Source: DASZJY01 sp036260255 (GTDB lineage Bacteria; Actinomycetota; Acidimicrobiia; Acidimicrobiales; AC-14). Taken from it: a stretch of DNA of 50,832 nucleotides. The stretch spans positions 1 through 50,832 of the forward strand of contig DATAAF010000042.1 in assembly GCA_036260255.1 (NCBI GenBank), written 5' to 3'. Shown here piece after piece: positions 32,495 to 39,349 of this stretch; position 1 is the stretch's first letter, and every line of letters begins with the position of its first letter. The position numbers and the translations under genes are program-made. Below the pieces are notes generated by a model. The model made no database searches. It was given only the letters and a program-made list of their open reading frames with translations, and was not told the DNA's origin.

Positions 32495-33040
32495 ATGAAA
32501 GTCGCCTTCGTGGGCTCGTTCTCGACAGGGAAGACCACCCTCGCCAACCTCTTCGCCAAGGAGTGGGACTACCCGTTGCTACCGGAGGTCGCCCGCGAGG
32601 TCGTCGAGCTGGGCTTCCCCCTCGACCAGAGCGCCACCGCGGAGACGGAGACGCTCATCTTCCTCAAGCAGTGGCACGCCGAGGCGACCCACGACCACTT
32701 CGTCGCCGACCGGTCGGTCTACGACGTGCTCGCCTACGCCGACTGGGTCATGCAGCACGAGCGGGAGCCGCGCAAGGAGGACCACCTGTGGGCGGTGGCC
32801 CGCCAGATCGCCATGCTCGATCTGCGGGCTCGCTACGACCACGTCTTCTACCTGCCCGTCGAGTTCCCGATCGTGCTCGACGGGCTGCGACCGGACGACC
32901 CGCCCTTCCAGGGCGACATCGACCGGCGTATCCACCACCTGCTCCAGTCGGCCGACGTCGCCTACCACACGCTGACCGGCCCGGTCGAGGCGCGACAAGA
33001 GCAGGTGAGGGCGGTGGTGCGGGGGGTGCCGGCCCGATGA
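32495..33040 (+). CDS. NadR-like AAA/P-loop kinase
   Basis: A 181-residue P-loop protein. MKVAFVGSFSTGKTTLANLF carries the Walker A loop (GSFSTGKTT), and FVADRSVYDVLAYADW contains the D-R-S motif of nucleoside-kinase-like enzymes, as in the NadR C-terminal domain. PEVAREVVELGF matches the substrate-side helix. It probably phosphorylates a nucleoside such as ribosylnicotinamide, but that is inferred. It overlaps the start of corA (ATGA), so the pair is coupled. Confidence 0.8.
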   Translation: MKVAFVGSFSTGKTTLANLFAKEWDYPLLPEVAREVVELGFPLDQSATAETETLIFLKQWHAEATHDHFVADRSVYDVLAYADWVMQHEREPRKEDHLWAVARQIAMLDLRARYDHVFYLPVEFPIVLDGLRPDDPPFQGDIDRRIHHLLQSADVAYHTLTGPVEARQEQVRAVVRGVPAR

Positions 33041-33993
33041 TCACCGCCCGCGTCTACAGCGGAGGGGGTGTCAAGGAGATCGACTCGGCCGACATCTCGG
33101 AGTTCGTCGGCGAGCCCGACCGCTTGCTGTGGGTCGATGTCCGCGACCCCGTCGACACCGACCTCGAGTGCCTCCAGGTGGAGTTCCAGCTCCACCCCCT
33201 GGCCATGGAGGACGTGCGCCACCGCCACCAGCGACCGAAGCTCGAGAAGTACCCGGGTCACGACTTCGTCGTCGCCTACACCGCCGACCTCCAGGAGGTC
33301 GACATCTTCATCGGCCCCTCGTGGGTCGTCAGCGTGCGCGAGGGCGACCGCCGCGTCCCGGCCTGGCCGGTCGACGGCGTGCTTGCCCGCTTCGAGAGCG
33401 CGAGCTCCGAGAACGCCACTCCGGGCTTTCTCCTCTACATCCTCCTCGACGCGCTCGTCGACGGCTGGTTCGCGGTGACGGAGGCCAGCGAGGAGGCCCT
33501 CGAGGAGCTGGAGGACCGCATCTTCGGCGAGCAGGACGACGACCGGGACCTCACCGTGCAGCAGGTGATGTTCGAGACCCGGCGCCGGCTGTTGACCTAC
33601 CGTCGAGCGATCGCCCCTCTGCGGGAGGTGGTCGGCTCGCTCATGCGCCGGGAGGTCCGGTGGATCGACGCCGCCACCGCGACCAACCTCCAGGACGTCT
33701 ACGACCACGTCCTGCGGGCCGTCGACCACCTGGACAGCCAGCGGGAGCTGCTGGACAACGCCGTCGACGCCCACCTGGCCATGACCTCACACCGGGTGAA
33801 CCGGGCCATGGAGAGAATGACGGCGTGGGGCGCCATCCTCCTCGGCGCCACATTGGTCGCCGGCATCTACGGCATGAACTTCGACCACATGCCGGAGCTC
33901 GGGTGGAGCCACGGGTACCTGTGGGCGATCGGGTTGATGGCCACGATCACCGTCGTCGGCTATCGGTACTTCAAACGCAAGGGTTGGCTCTGA
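33037..33993 (+). CDS. corA: CorA-family magnesium/cobalt transporter
   Basis: A 318-residue CorA-type channel. A cytoplasmic alpha/beta domain (VDVRDPVDTDLE, VRHRHQRPKLEKY) leads to long helices and two C-terminal membrane helices. The signature GMN is in IYGMNF, followed by DHMPELGWSHGY in the loop. The last helix ends in a basic tail (YFKRKGWL). It forms a pentameric Mg2+ channel. The ATG at 33037 overlaps the stop of the kinase gene (ATGA). Confidence 0.92.
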   Translation: MITARVYSGGGVKEIDSADISEFVGEPDRLLWVDVRDPVDTDLECLQVEFQLHPLAMEDVRHRHQRPKLEKYPGHDFVVAYTADLQEVDIFIGPSWVVSVREGDRRVPAWPVDGVLARFESASSENATPGFLLYILLDALVDGWFAVTEASEEALEELEDRIFGEQDDDRDLTVQQVMFETRRRLLTYRRAIAPLREVVGSLMRREVRWIDAATATNLQDVYDHVLRAVDHLDSQRELLDNAVDAHLAMTSHRVNRAMERMTAWGAILLGATLVAGIYGMNFDHMPELGWSHGYLWAIGLMATITVVGYRYFKRKGWL

Positions 33994-34080
33994 AGGGCGC
34001 CCCCAACGGTCGGCGGCGGCCTTGACCGTCACCTGACCCGGGTGTAGGACTACTCGCCGGCCGAGGCGGAGGGAGTCGCA

Positions 34081-35421
34081 GTGGACCAATGGGCGGCAGG
34101 TGGCGCGGGCGCCGGCGAGGTGGGCGGAGGCGGTGTCGCCCGAGCCGAGGGCGGAGAGACGACGGGACGGTTCATCGTCGTCCTGAGCAACGAGGTGCAG
34201 GGCGACGCCGGTGCCATGACCCAGGCCCTGCAGTCGGTCGCCGGGGTGTCCAGCGTGGCCAGCCCCCTCGACTACGCGTCCCGTGCCCTCGACGTGCGCG
34301 AGGCGGAGTCGGCCGACGCCACCGTCTTCCCGACGCTGGGCGTGGCGGTGCTGCCCGCCGACCGCAACCGGCTGGCCTCGATCAACACGGCCGTCGCCCA
34401 GGACCCCCGGGTCGTCGCCGTCGAGCCGGAGCGCATCCTCTACGTCCGCTCCGACCAGGGCGGCCCTTCGCTCGAGTACGCCCGCGGCTACCGCGACGGC
34501 GTGGCCCACCTCTACGAGCAGCTGACCGCGGGCGGGGCCGAGCCCGCCCTCGAGAGCCACATCTCGTTCGTCGACAACGCGGACTTCACCTGGGGCCTGC
34601 AGGCGACCAAGGCGTCGTCGTCGAAGTTCGACGGGCAGGGCATCCGCGTCGCTGTGCTCGACACCGGCTTCGACCTCGAGCATCCCGACTTCGAGGGCCG
34701 TGCGGTGACGGCCAACTCGTTCGTCGCCGGGGAGACGGCCCAGGACGGCCACGGGCACGGCACCCACTGCGTGGGGACGTCGTGCGGCTCCGCCGACCCG
34801 CCCGACACCCGCCGCTACGGCGTCGCCGGCGCGGCCGAGATCTTCGCGGGCAAGGTGCTCGGCGACAAGGGATCGGGGTCGGACTCGGGCATCCTCGCCG
34901 GCATCGAGTGGGCCATCGCCAACCGCTGCCAGGTCATCTCCATGTCCCTCGGCGCCGACGTCCGCCAGGTGTCGCGCGCCTACGAGGCGGTGGGCCGCCG
35001 GGCCCTCGACGCCGGCAGCCTGATCGTCGCCGCCGCCGGCAACAACGCCCAGCGCAGCGCCGGCAACCCGGGCTTCGTCGGGATACCGGCCAACAGCCCG
35101 TCGATCATGGCCGTCGCCGCGGTCGACAACCGCTTCCGCATCGCCGACTTCTCCGCTCGCAGCAACCCGGTGCGGGGCGGGCAGATCGACATCGCTGCGC
35201 CCGGTGTCGCCGTCTTCTCGTCGTGGCCGATGCCCAGGCGGTACAACACGATCAACGGAACGAGCATGGCCACCCCCCACGTCTCCGGCATCGCCGCCAT
35301 GTTCTGCCAGGCCACCGGCAAGACGGGCGCCGCCCTCTGGTCCGAGGTCGTCCGCGCCGCCCTGCGCCTCAGCCTCCCGTCGGCCGACGTCGGCGCCGGT
35401 CTGGCCCAGGCGCCGCAATAG
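34081..35421 (+). CDS. S8 (subtilisin-like) serine peptidase
   Basis: A 446-residue subtilase. The N-terminal part (FIVVLSNEVQGDAGA to DPRVVAVEPERILYV) looks like an I9-type propeptide. The catalytic triad is Asp near 194 (AVLDTGFDLEHP), His near 226 (GHGHGTHCVGT) and Ser395 (NGTSMATPHVSG); AAAGNN holds the oxyanion Asn. No signal peptide is visible, so it may be cytoplasmic or exported by another route. GGAGGGAG precedes GTG 34081. A separate small I9-like gene follows 58 bp downstream. Confidence 0.9.
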   Translation: MDQWAAGGAGAGEVGGGGVARAEGGETTGRFIVVLSNEVQGDAGAMTQALQSVAGVSSVASPLDYASRALDVREAESADATVFPTLGVAVLPADRNRLASINTAVAQDPRVVAVEPERILYVRSDQGGPSLEYARGYRDGVAHLYEQLTAGGAEPALESHISFVDNADFTWGLQATKASSSKFDGQGIRVAVLDTGFDLEHPDFEGRAVTANSFVAGETAQDGHGHGTHCVGTSCGSADPPDTRRYGVAGAAEIFAGKVLGDKGSGSDSGILAGIEWAIANRCQVISMSLGADVRQVSRAYEAVGRRALDAGSLIVAAAGNNAQRSAGNPGFVGIPANSPSIMAVAAVDNRFRIADFSARSNPVRGGQIDIAAPGVAVFSSWPMPRRYNTINGTSMATPHVSGIAAMFCQATGKTGAALWSEVVRAALRLSLPSADVGAGLAQAPQ

Positions 35422-35461
35422 CCCGGGTCGGCGCCGCCGGCCGTTCGCCGCGCCGGGCCGG

Positions 35462-35467
35462 TAGGGT
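35462..35467 (+). promoter_or_regulatory. -10 element before the I9-like gene
   Basis: TAGGGT ends 12 nt before the ATG at 35480; GAGGTGG follows as a possible ribosome site. Confidence 0.35.
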
Positions 35468-35479
35468 GAGGTGGCCGCC

Positions 35480-35716
35480 ATGACCTCCAGGATCACCGTC
35501 ACCATCGACGACGATCACCTGGCCCGAGCGGACCAGGTCGCCGACCAGCTGCGGGCCGCAGGGATGACGGTCGAGCAGGTGCTCGGCACCGTCGGCATCA
35601 TCACCGGATCGGTGGACGCGTCCCAGCGGGCGTCGCTAGAGGCGGTGCCCGGGGTCGCCGCGGTGGAGGACGAGACGACCTTCCAGATCCCCCCGCCCGA
35701 CGCCGACATCCAGTAG
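35480..35716 (+). CDS. Stand-alone I9-like subtilase inhibitor/propeptide protein
   Basis: A 78-residue protein with a beta-alpha-beta-beta-alpha-beta pattern: ITVTIDDDHLARADQVAD, then GMTVEQVLGTVGIITGSV, then a helix and GVAAVEDETTFQIP. The last element, VPGVAAVEDE, is what I9 subtilisin propeptides end with. I9 domains fold subtilases and inhibit them. It follows the S8 peptidase gene, so it may act on that enzyme in trans. Similar small proteins beside subtilases are, from memory, sometimes misnamed ketohydroxyglutarate aldolase. There is no signal peptide. Confidence 0.75.
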   Translation: MTSRITVTIDDDHLARADQVADQLRAAGMTVEQVLGTVGIITGSVDASQRASLEAVPGVAAVEDETTFQIPPPDADIQ

Positions 35717-35840
35717 GTCAGCCGCTCACCGCGCACGTCGATGACGACGTGCAGGGGCGCCGGTCGTCGTCCCGCCACCGCCGTCGCCTTAGGCCGCCTC
35801 TGAAGGGGGCTCGGGCCCGGGGGGTAGGGCGGCCGTCCTC

Positions 35841-35846
35841 TACGAT
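35841..35846 (+). promoter_or_regulatory. -10 element of the frameshifted gene
   Basis: TACGAT lies 30 nt before the ATG at 35877, giving a short leader that carries AGAGGAGG. This gene thus has both a promoter and a strong ribosome site despite being frameshifted. Confidence 0.35.
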
Positions 35847-35876
35847 CGCCGCGGACCGGCTCCAGAGGAGGCACCG

Positions 35877-36380
35877 ATGGCGACCACCGACGACGGCGTC
35901 CCCCCCGACGAGGAGGAGGGGATCTGGTGCGTCAGCGACGGGGAGCCGACCTGGCGGGCGCGTACCGATCCTTTCCGCCCCGACGGGGTGGAGGACCTCT
36001 CGTACAACAACCCCTACTCCCTGGAGATCGAGCGGGTGTGGTTCGACGGAAAGGTCGTCTACGCGGTGGAGACCGGCGAGGTGGCTCGAGTTCGACGAGC
36101 ACCGCGTCGCTCGGGGGAACAAGGTGGCGCAGGAGTACCAGGTGGTGTACTCCGTCGACCTGGACGAGCGAGGGAAGCTGAGAGGCGGGAAGGAGCCCGA
36201 GCGCGTCGACGGCCAGTACAACATCTACGACTCCGTGCCCGGGATGGACGGGTACTCGCCGCTCTGGCAGTTCAACTACGTCGTCGTCCCTCGGGACTAC
36301 GAGCCCAACACGTTGCGCTCAGAGGCCGAGTGCCTGAACAGCGGCTACCCGATCGAGAAGAGCACGTCGTCGAGAACTGA
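35877..36380 (+). pseudogene. Frameshifted conserved protein (two compensating indels)
   Basis: An ATG at 35877 behind a perfect AGAGGAGG site opens a protein-like frame (EEGIWCVSDGEPTWRART ... KVVYAVETGE) to about 36080. One extra G in GAGGTGG then shifts the frame; from there WLEFDEHRVARG, YQVVYSVDLDERG, YNIYDSVPGMDGYSPLWQFN and YEPNTLRSEAECLNSGYPI read in the next frame to about 36360. A missing base near 36361-36364 would restore the first frame, which ends VVEN and stop at 36380. Intact length would be about 167 residues. The family is not recognised. Either a sequencing error or a young pseudogene. Confidence 0.65.
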
Positions 36381-36478
36381 CCGGTGCTCTGATCGCCGCC
36401 GTGGCGGCGAAGCGAGAGCCTCCCAGCTAACCCCCCGGCGGTGCCGGCGCCGATCGCACGCACCGGACGGAGACGCTC

Positions 36479-36898
36479 ATGCGAGTCGAGACCACACTGG
36501 ACATCGACGCCCCGGCCGAGCGGGTCTGGGAGGTGATGGCCGACGTCGAGCGATGGCCGGAATGGACGGCGTCCGTCGAGCGGGCCGAGCGCCTCGACGA
36601 CGGTCCTCTCCGGCTGGGGAGCCGAGCCCGCCTCAAGCAGCCGAGGTTCCCGCCCGTGGTCTGGGAGGTCACCGAGCTCGAGCCTGGGCGCTCCTTCGCA
36701 TGGACGGCGAAGAACGTCGGCCTCACCAGCGTCGGCCGTCACCGGGTCGTGGCCCGAGGGGAAGGTGGCGCCACGGTGACGCTCACCCTCGAGCAGGAGG
36801 GCCCGATGGCACCGCTCCTCGCCCTGCTCACCGGCAAGCTGACGCGCCGGTACGTCGACACCGAGGCCCAGGGCCTGAAGCGCCGGTGCGAGGCGTAG
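36479..36898 (+). CDS. SRPBCC-family (START-like) protein
   Basis: A 139-residue polyketide-cyclase/SRPBCC domain. MRVETTLDIDAPAERVWEVM and DVERWPEWTASVERAERL are the first strand and helix, and LEPGRSFAWTAKNVGL is in the mid-sheet. The C-terminal helix is TRRYVDTEAQGLKRRCEA. These form a deep hydrophobic pocket that binds lipids or polyketides; the ligand is unknown. GGAGA lies upstream of the ATG. Confidence 0.87.
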   Translation: MRVETTLDIDAPAERVWEVMADVERWPEWTASVERAERLDDGPLRLGSRARLKQPRFPPVVWEVTELEPGRSFAWTAKNVGLTSVGRHRVVARGEGGATVTLTLEQEGPMAPLLALLTGKLTRRYVDTEAQGLKRRCEA

Positions 36899-36933
36899 CC
36901 CATCGACGCAATCGTCCCTGTCGACCGAGTGGC

Positions 36934-37062
36934 TCAGAGCATCTCGAGCGTTTGGGGCTCACTCGGCGGGGGGAAGGCGTGGTCGAGCTCGTCGAGGCCC
37001 TCAGCGGTCAGCTCGAGGCCGAGAGCACCGGACGGGAGCTGGGTCGTTCGGACGCCGGACAT
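36934..37062 (-). pseudogene. C-terminal remnant of an aldo/keto reductase
   Basis: A short minus-strand frame from an ATG at 37062 ends LGLELTAEGLDELDHAFPPP then a terminal LEML. The L-T-x-E-x-L-x-E-L-D-x-A-F-P-P-P ... L-E-M-L pattern is how many actinobacterial aldo/keto reductases end. Nothing upstream supplies the TIM barrel, so only the tail remains. The surrounding 229-bp gap between the SRPBCC and PPOX genes shows nothing else. Confidence 0.4.
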
Positions 37063-37127
37063 TCTGGTAGCGGAAAGTGGTTGAAAATCAGCCGCTTCCG
37101 TCACCCAATTCGGGCTGGGGGTCAGCC

Positions 37128-37532
37128 CTAGCGGTCGGGGCCGGCCCGCTGGATGTCGATGCGGACGATGACCCGGCGTTGCTGCTCCATGGCCCGGCGG
37201 TAGTCGTCCCAGTCGGGGTGCTCGCCCGAGATCGACCGGTAGTAGTCGACGAGGGGCTCCATGGCCTCGGGCAGGCTGACGATGGTGGCGATGCCGTCGA
37301 CCTGGGCCCAGGGGCCGAAGAAGGAGTCGTTGATCACGCACAGCGAAGCGCGCGGGTCTCGGCGCAGGTTGCGCACCTTGTAGGCCGCTTCCCGGCTGCT
37401 GATCACCGCCCGGCCGCCGTCGTCGACGCCCACCGTCACCGGCGACAGCTGGGGCCGGCCGTCCGACCGGAACGTGGCCAGCACCGCCCGGTGGTGGTCC
37501 CGCAGGAACCGGCGTGCCTCGTCGACGTCCAT
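37128..37532 (-). CDS. PPOX-class F420/flavin-dependent oxidoreductase
   Basis: A 134-residue split-barrel protein. HHRAVLATFRSDGRPQLSPV is the Rv1155-like start, followed by VISSREAAYKVRNLRRDPR, which contains the cofactor phosphate-binding K-x2-N-L-x3-P-R. The length and motifs fit PPOX-class F420-dependent oxidoreductases; binding of FMN or F420 is inferred. It is cytoplasmic. It lies at the end of the nitrogen-gene run. Confidence 0.85.
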   Translation of the reverse strand: MDVDEARRFLRDHHRAVLATFRSDGRPQLSPVTVGVDDGGRAVISSREAAYKVRNLRRDPRASLCVINDSFFGPWAQVDGIATIVSLPEAMEPLVDYYRSISGEHPDWDDYRRAMEQQRRVIVRIDIQRAGPDR

Positions 37533-37570
37533 GCCCTCAGCCGATCACGATCCGGTGCGGCCCGCAAACG

Positions 37571-39316
37571 TCACGGCCACGGGAACGTCACCGGGGGCCC
37601 GAAGGGCGAGGTGTCGAGCGGGATGGTCGTCGTGGTCGTCACCGTCGCCGGCGGGCGGGTGGTCGTCGTCCGCCACGGCGTCGTCGTCGTCGAGAACCGG
37701 GGCGGCCTCGCGGTCGCGCTTACCGGGGGCGCCCCGCCTCCACCCGGAGGAACGCTGGCGGAGTTGCCGACCGACGGGTACTCCAGGCCGGCGGGCCCGG
37801 CGGCGAACGTCTCGAGCACGTTGCGGGTGATCCCGACGACCCGCTCGTCGTAGCACATGCCCGGCGGCGGGCAGGGCGGTCCCAGGCGGCTGATCCACCA
37901 GTTGGTGCCCGTGGCGAACACCCCGGCGCCGCTCGAGGTGCTGTAGTACGTCATGTCCGAGAAGCTGGCCTTCCCGCCGCAGCGCAGCGGCGAGTGGGCC
38001 AGCACCTGCACGGGGCCGGGCGGCGGCGGCGCCCACGGCGAGTAGCGGTCGTACTCGGGCCCGACCAGCTTGGGGATCCGCTCGCCGGCGACCACGTTGG
38101 TGCCGGCGAAGACCCACGCCGACGGGTCGGAGATGACCATGTCCGCCTCGACCGGGTTGCACTCGTAGTAGTTCCCCACGAGCGTGCTCTCGGGCCGGTT
38201 GAGCGGCGGCTCCCGCCAGCTGACCGTCACCCGCTTGTTGTCGATCCCGTACAGGGGGTCGCGCGTGCTGCGGTAGTTCACCTGGCGGCGGTAGGGACCG
38301 AGGCTGGACGGCTCCAGGCGGATGGCCCGGTAGAGGGCGTTGGCGCCGAAGAAGGCGATGTTCATCCCCCGGTCGCGCGCACGCTCGACCCCGTCGCGCA
38401 TCTCCAGCGTCCAGTACTCGTCGTGGCCGAGGGTGATCAACGCCCGGTGGGCGGTGAGCCGGTCGGTGCGGTGGTGGAGGTCGATGTCCGTCCAGTACGT
38501 GGCGTCGAACCCCTCCTTCTCGAGGAACGACACCATGGGCAGCTCGTTGCCGAGGTAGTCACCCGCGCCGGAGTCGTTCTGGTAGGGCCGGTCGAACGAC
38601 ACCACCGTGGCCCGGCCGTACCCCGACAGCCCGCCGTAGCCGTCGAGCCCCTCGTAGAGGCTGTGACCGCCCCACGTGTTGTACGCCTGCCAGGTCGTGA
38701 CCGCGTTGACGACCAGCAAAGGGGCCCTGCTGCTGTCGTCGCGGATGGTGAGGGGGACGTACTGGGCGTAGCCGTTGCTGGCCACCAGCTTGAAGAGGTA
38801 GTTGCCGGGCGGCCAGGAGCGATCGGGGGTGACGGTGAGCGAGACCGACCAGGGAGCCTCGACCATGTTGGTGCGGTGGTCCACGAGAGGCGGCGCCTGG
38901 CGGACGCCGGGCAGGGTCTGCGACCGCCACACCAGCCGGGCCTGGGCGCCCCCATACCATCCGATGCGGTAGGCGTCCACGCGGTAGGTCGGCGCGTCGG
39001 TGGACACGAACAGCCGGACCCGCTGGCCCTGGACCGCGCTGGTGGTGTCGGCGTAGCCCTCGATGTTGTTGTTGTTGATGGGCCCGGTGATGTGCCAGTC
39101 GGCGGTCCCCGGCTTGCGGTTCTCGGCCACGACCCAGGCGGCCCGCCCGACGACCGCACGGGCGTTCCCCGGCTCCAGCAGCTCCGCCACGTCCGGCCGG
39201 TTGACGCTGACGGTGCCGGCGCGCACGGACGGCAACAGCAGCACGACCGCGCCCACCGCCATCCCCACCACCAGGGTGGCGACACCGGCGAGTCGGATGG
39301 TGGTGGGCCCCGCCAC
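37571..39316 (-). CDS. Secreted N,N-dimethylformamidase beta-subunit-like protein
   Basis: A 581-residue protein with one N-terminal membrane or signal helix (VATLVVGMAVGAVVLLL). The core matches the large-subunit C-terminal family of DMFase: RIGWYGGAQARLV, NTWGGHSLYEG, FDRPYQNDSGAGDYL, LITLGHDEYWTLEM and MNIAFFGANALYR. GHDEYW is the conserved acidic/His motif. The C-terminus is a Thr/Pro-rich tail (TTTTPWRTTTTRPP). Unlike the cytoplasmic DMFase it is exported, and no small subunit is nearby, so the reaction is unclear. GTG 39316 lies 33 bp after glnD. Confidence 0.8.
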   Translation of the reverse strand: MAGPTTIRLAGVATLVVGMAVGAVVLLLPSVRAGTVSVNRPDVAELLEPGNARAVVGRAAWVVAENRKPGTADWHITGPINNNNIEGYADTTSAVQGQRVRLFVSTDAPTYRVDAYRIGWYGGAQARLVWRSQTLPGVRQAPPLVDHRTNMVEAPWSVSLTVTPDRSWPPGNYLFKLVASNGYAQYVPLTIRDDSSRAPLLVVNAVTTWQAYNTWGGHSLYEGLDGYGGLSGYGRATVVSFDRPYQNDSGAGDYLGNELPMVSFLEKEGFDATYWTDIDLHHRTDRLTAHRALITLGHDEYWTLEMRDGVERARDRGMNIAFFGANALYRAIRLEPSSLGPYRRQVNYRSTRDPLYGIDNKRVTVSWREPPLNRPESTLVGNYYECNPVEADMVISDPSAWVFAGTNVVAGERIPKLVGPEYDRYSPWAPPPPGPVQVLAHSPLRCGGKASFSDMTYYSTSSGAGVFATGTNWWISRLGPPCPPPGMCYDERVVGITRNVLETFAAGPAGLEYPSVGNSASVPPGGGGAPPVSATARPPRFSTTTTPWRTTTTRPPATVTTTTTIPLDTSPFGPPVTFPWP

Positions 39317-39349
39317 GGCCGCTGAGGGTAGTTGGAACGGACCGAGCCG

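Noticed and set aside
37600..37720. Thr-codon-rich stretch as a simple repeat or mobile element
   Set aside because: It encodes the Thr/Pro-rich tail of the DMFase-like protein; similar tails end the penicillin-binding protein.
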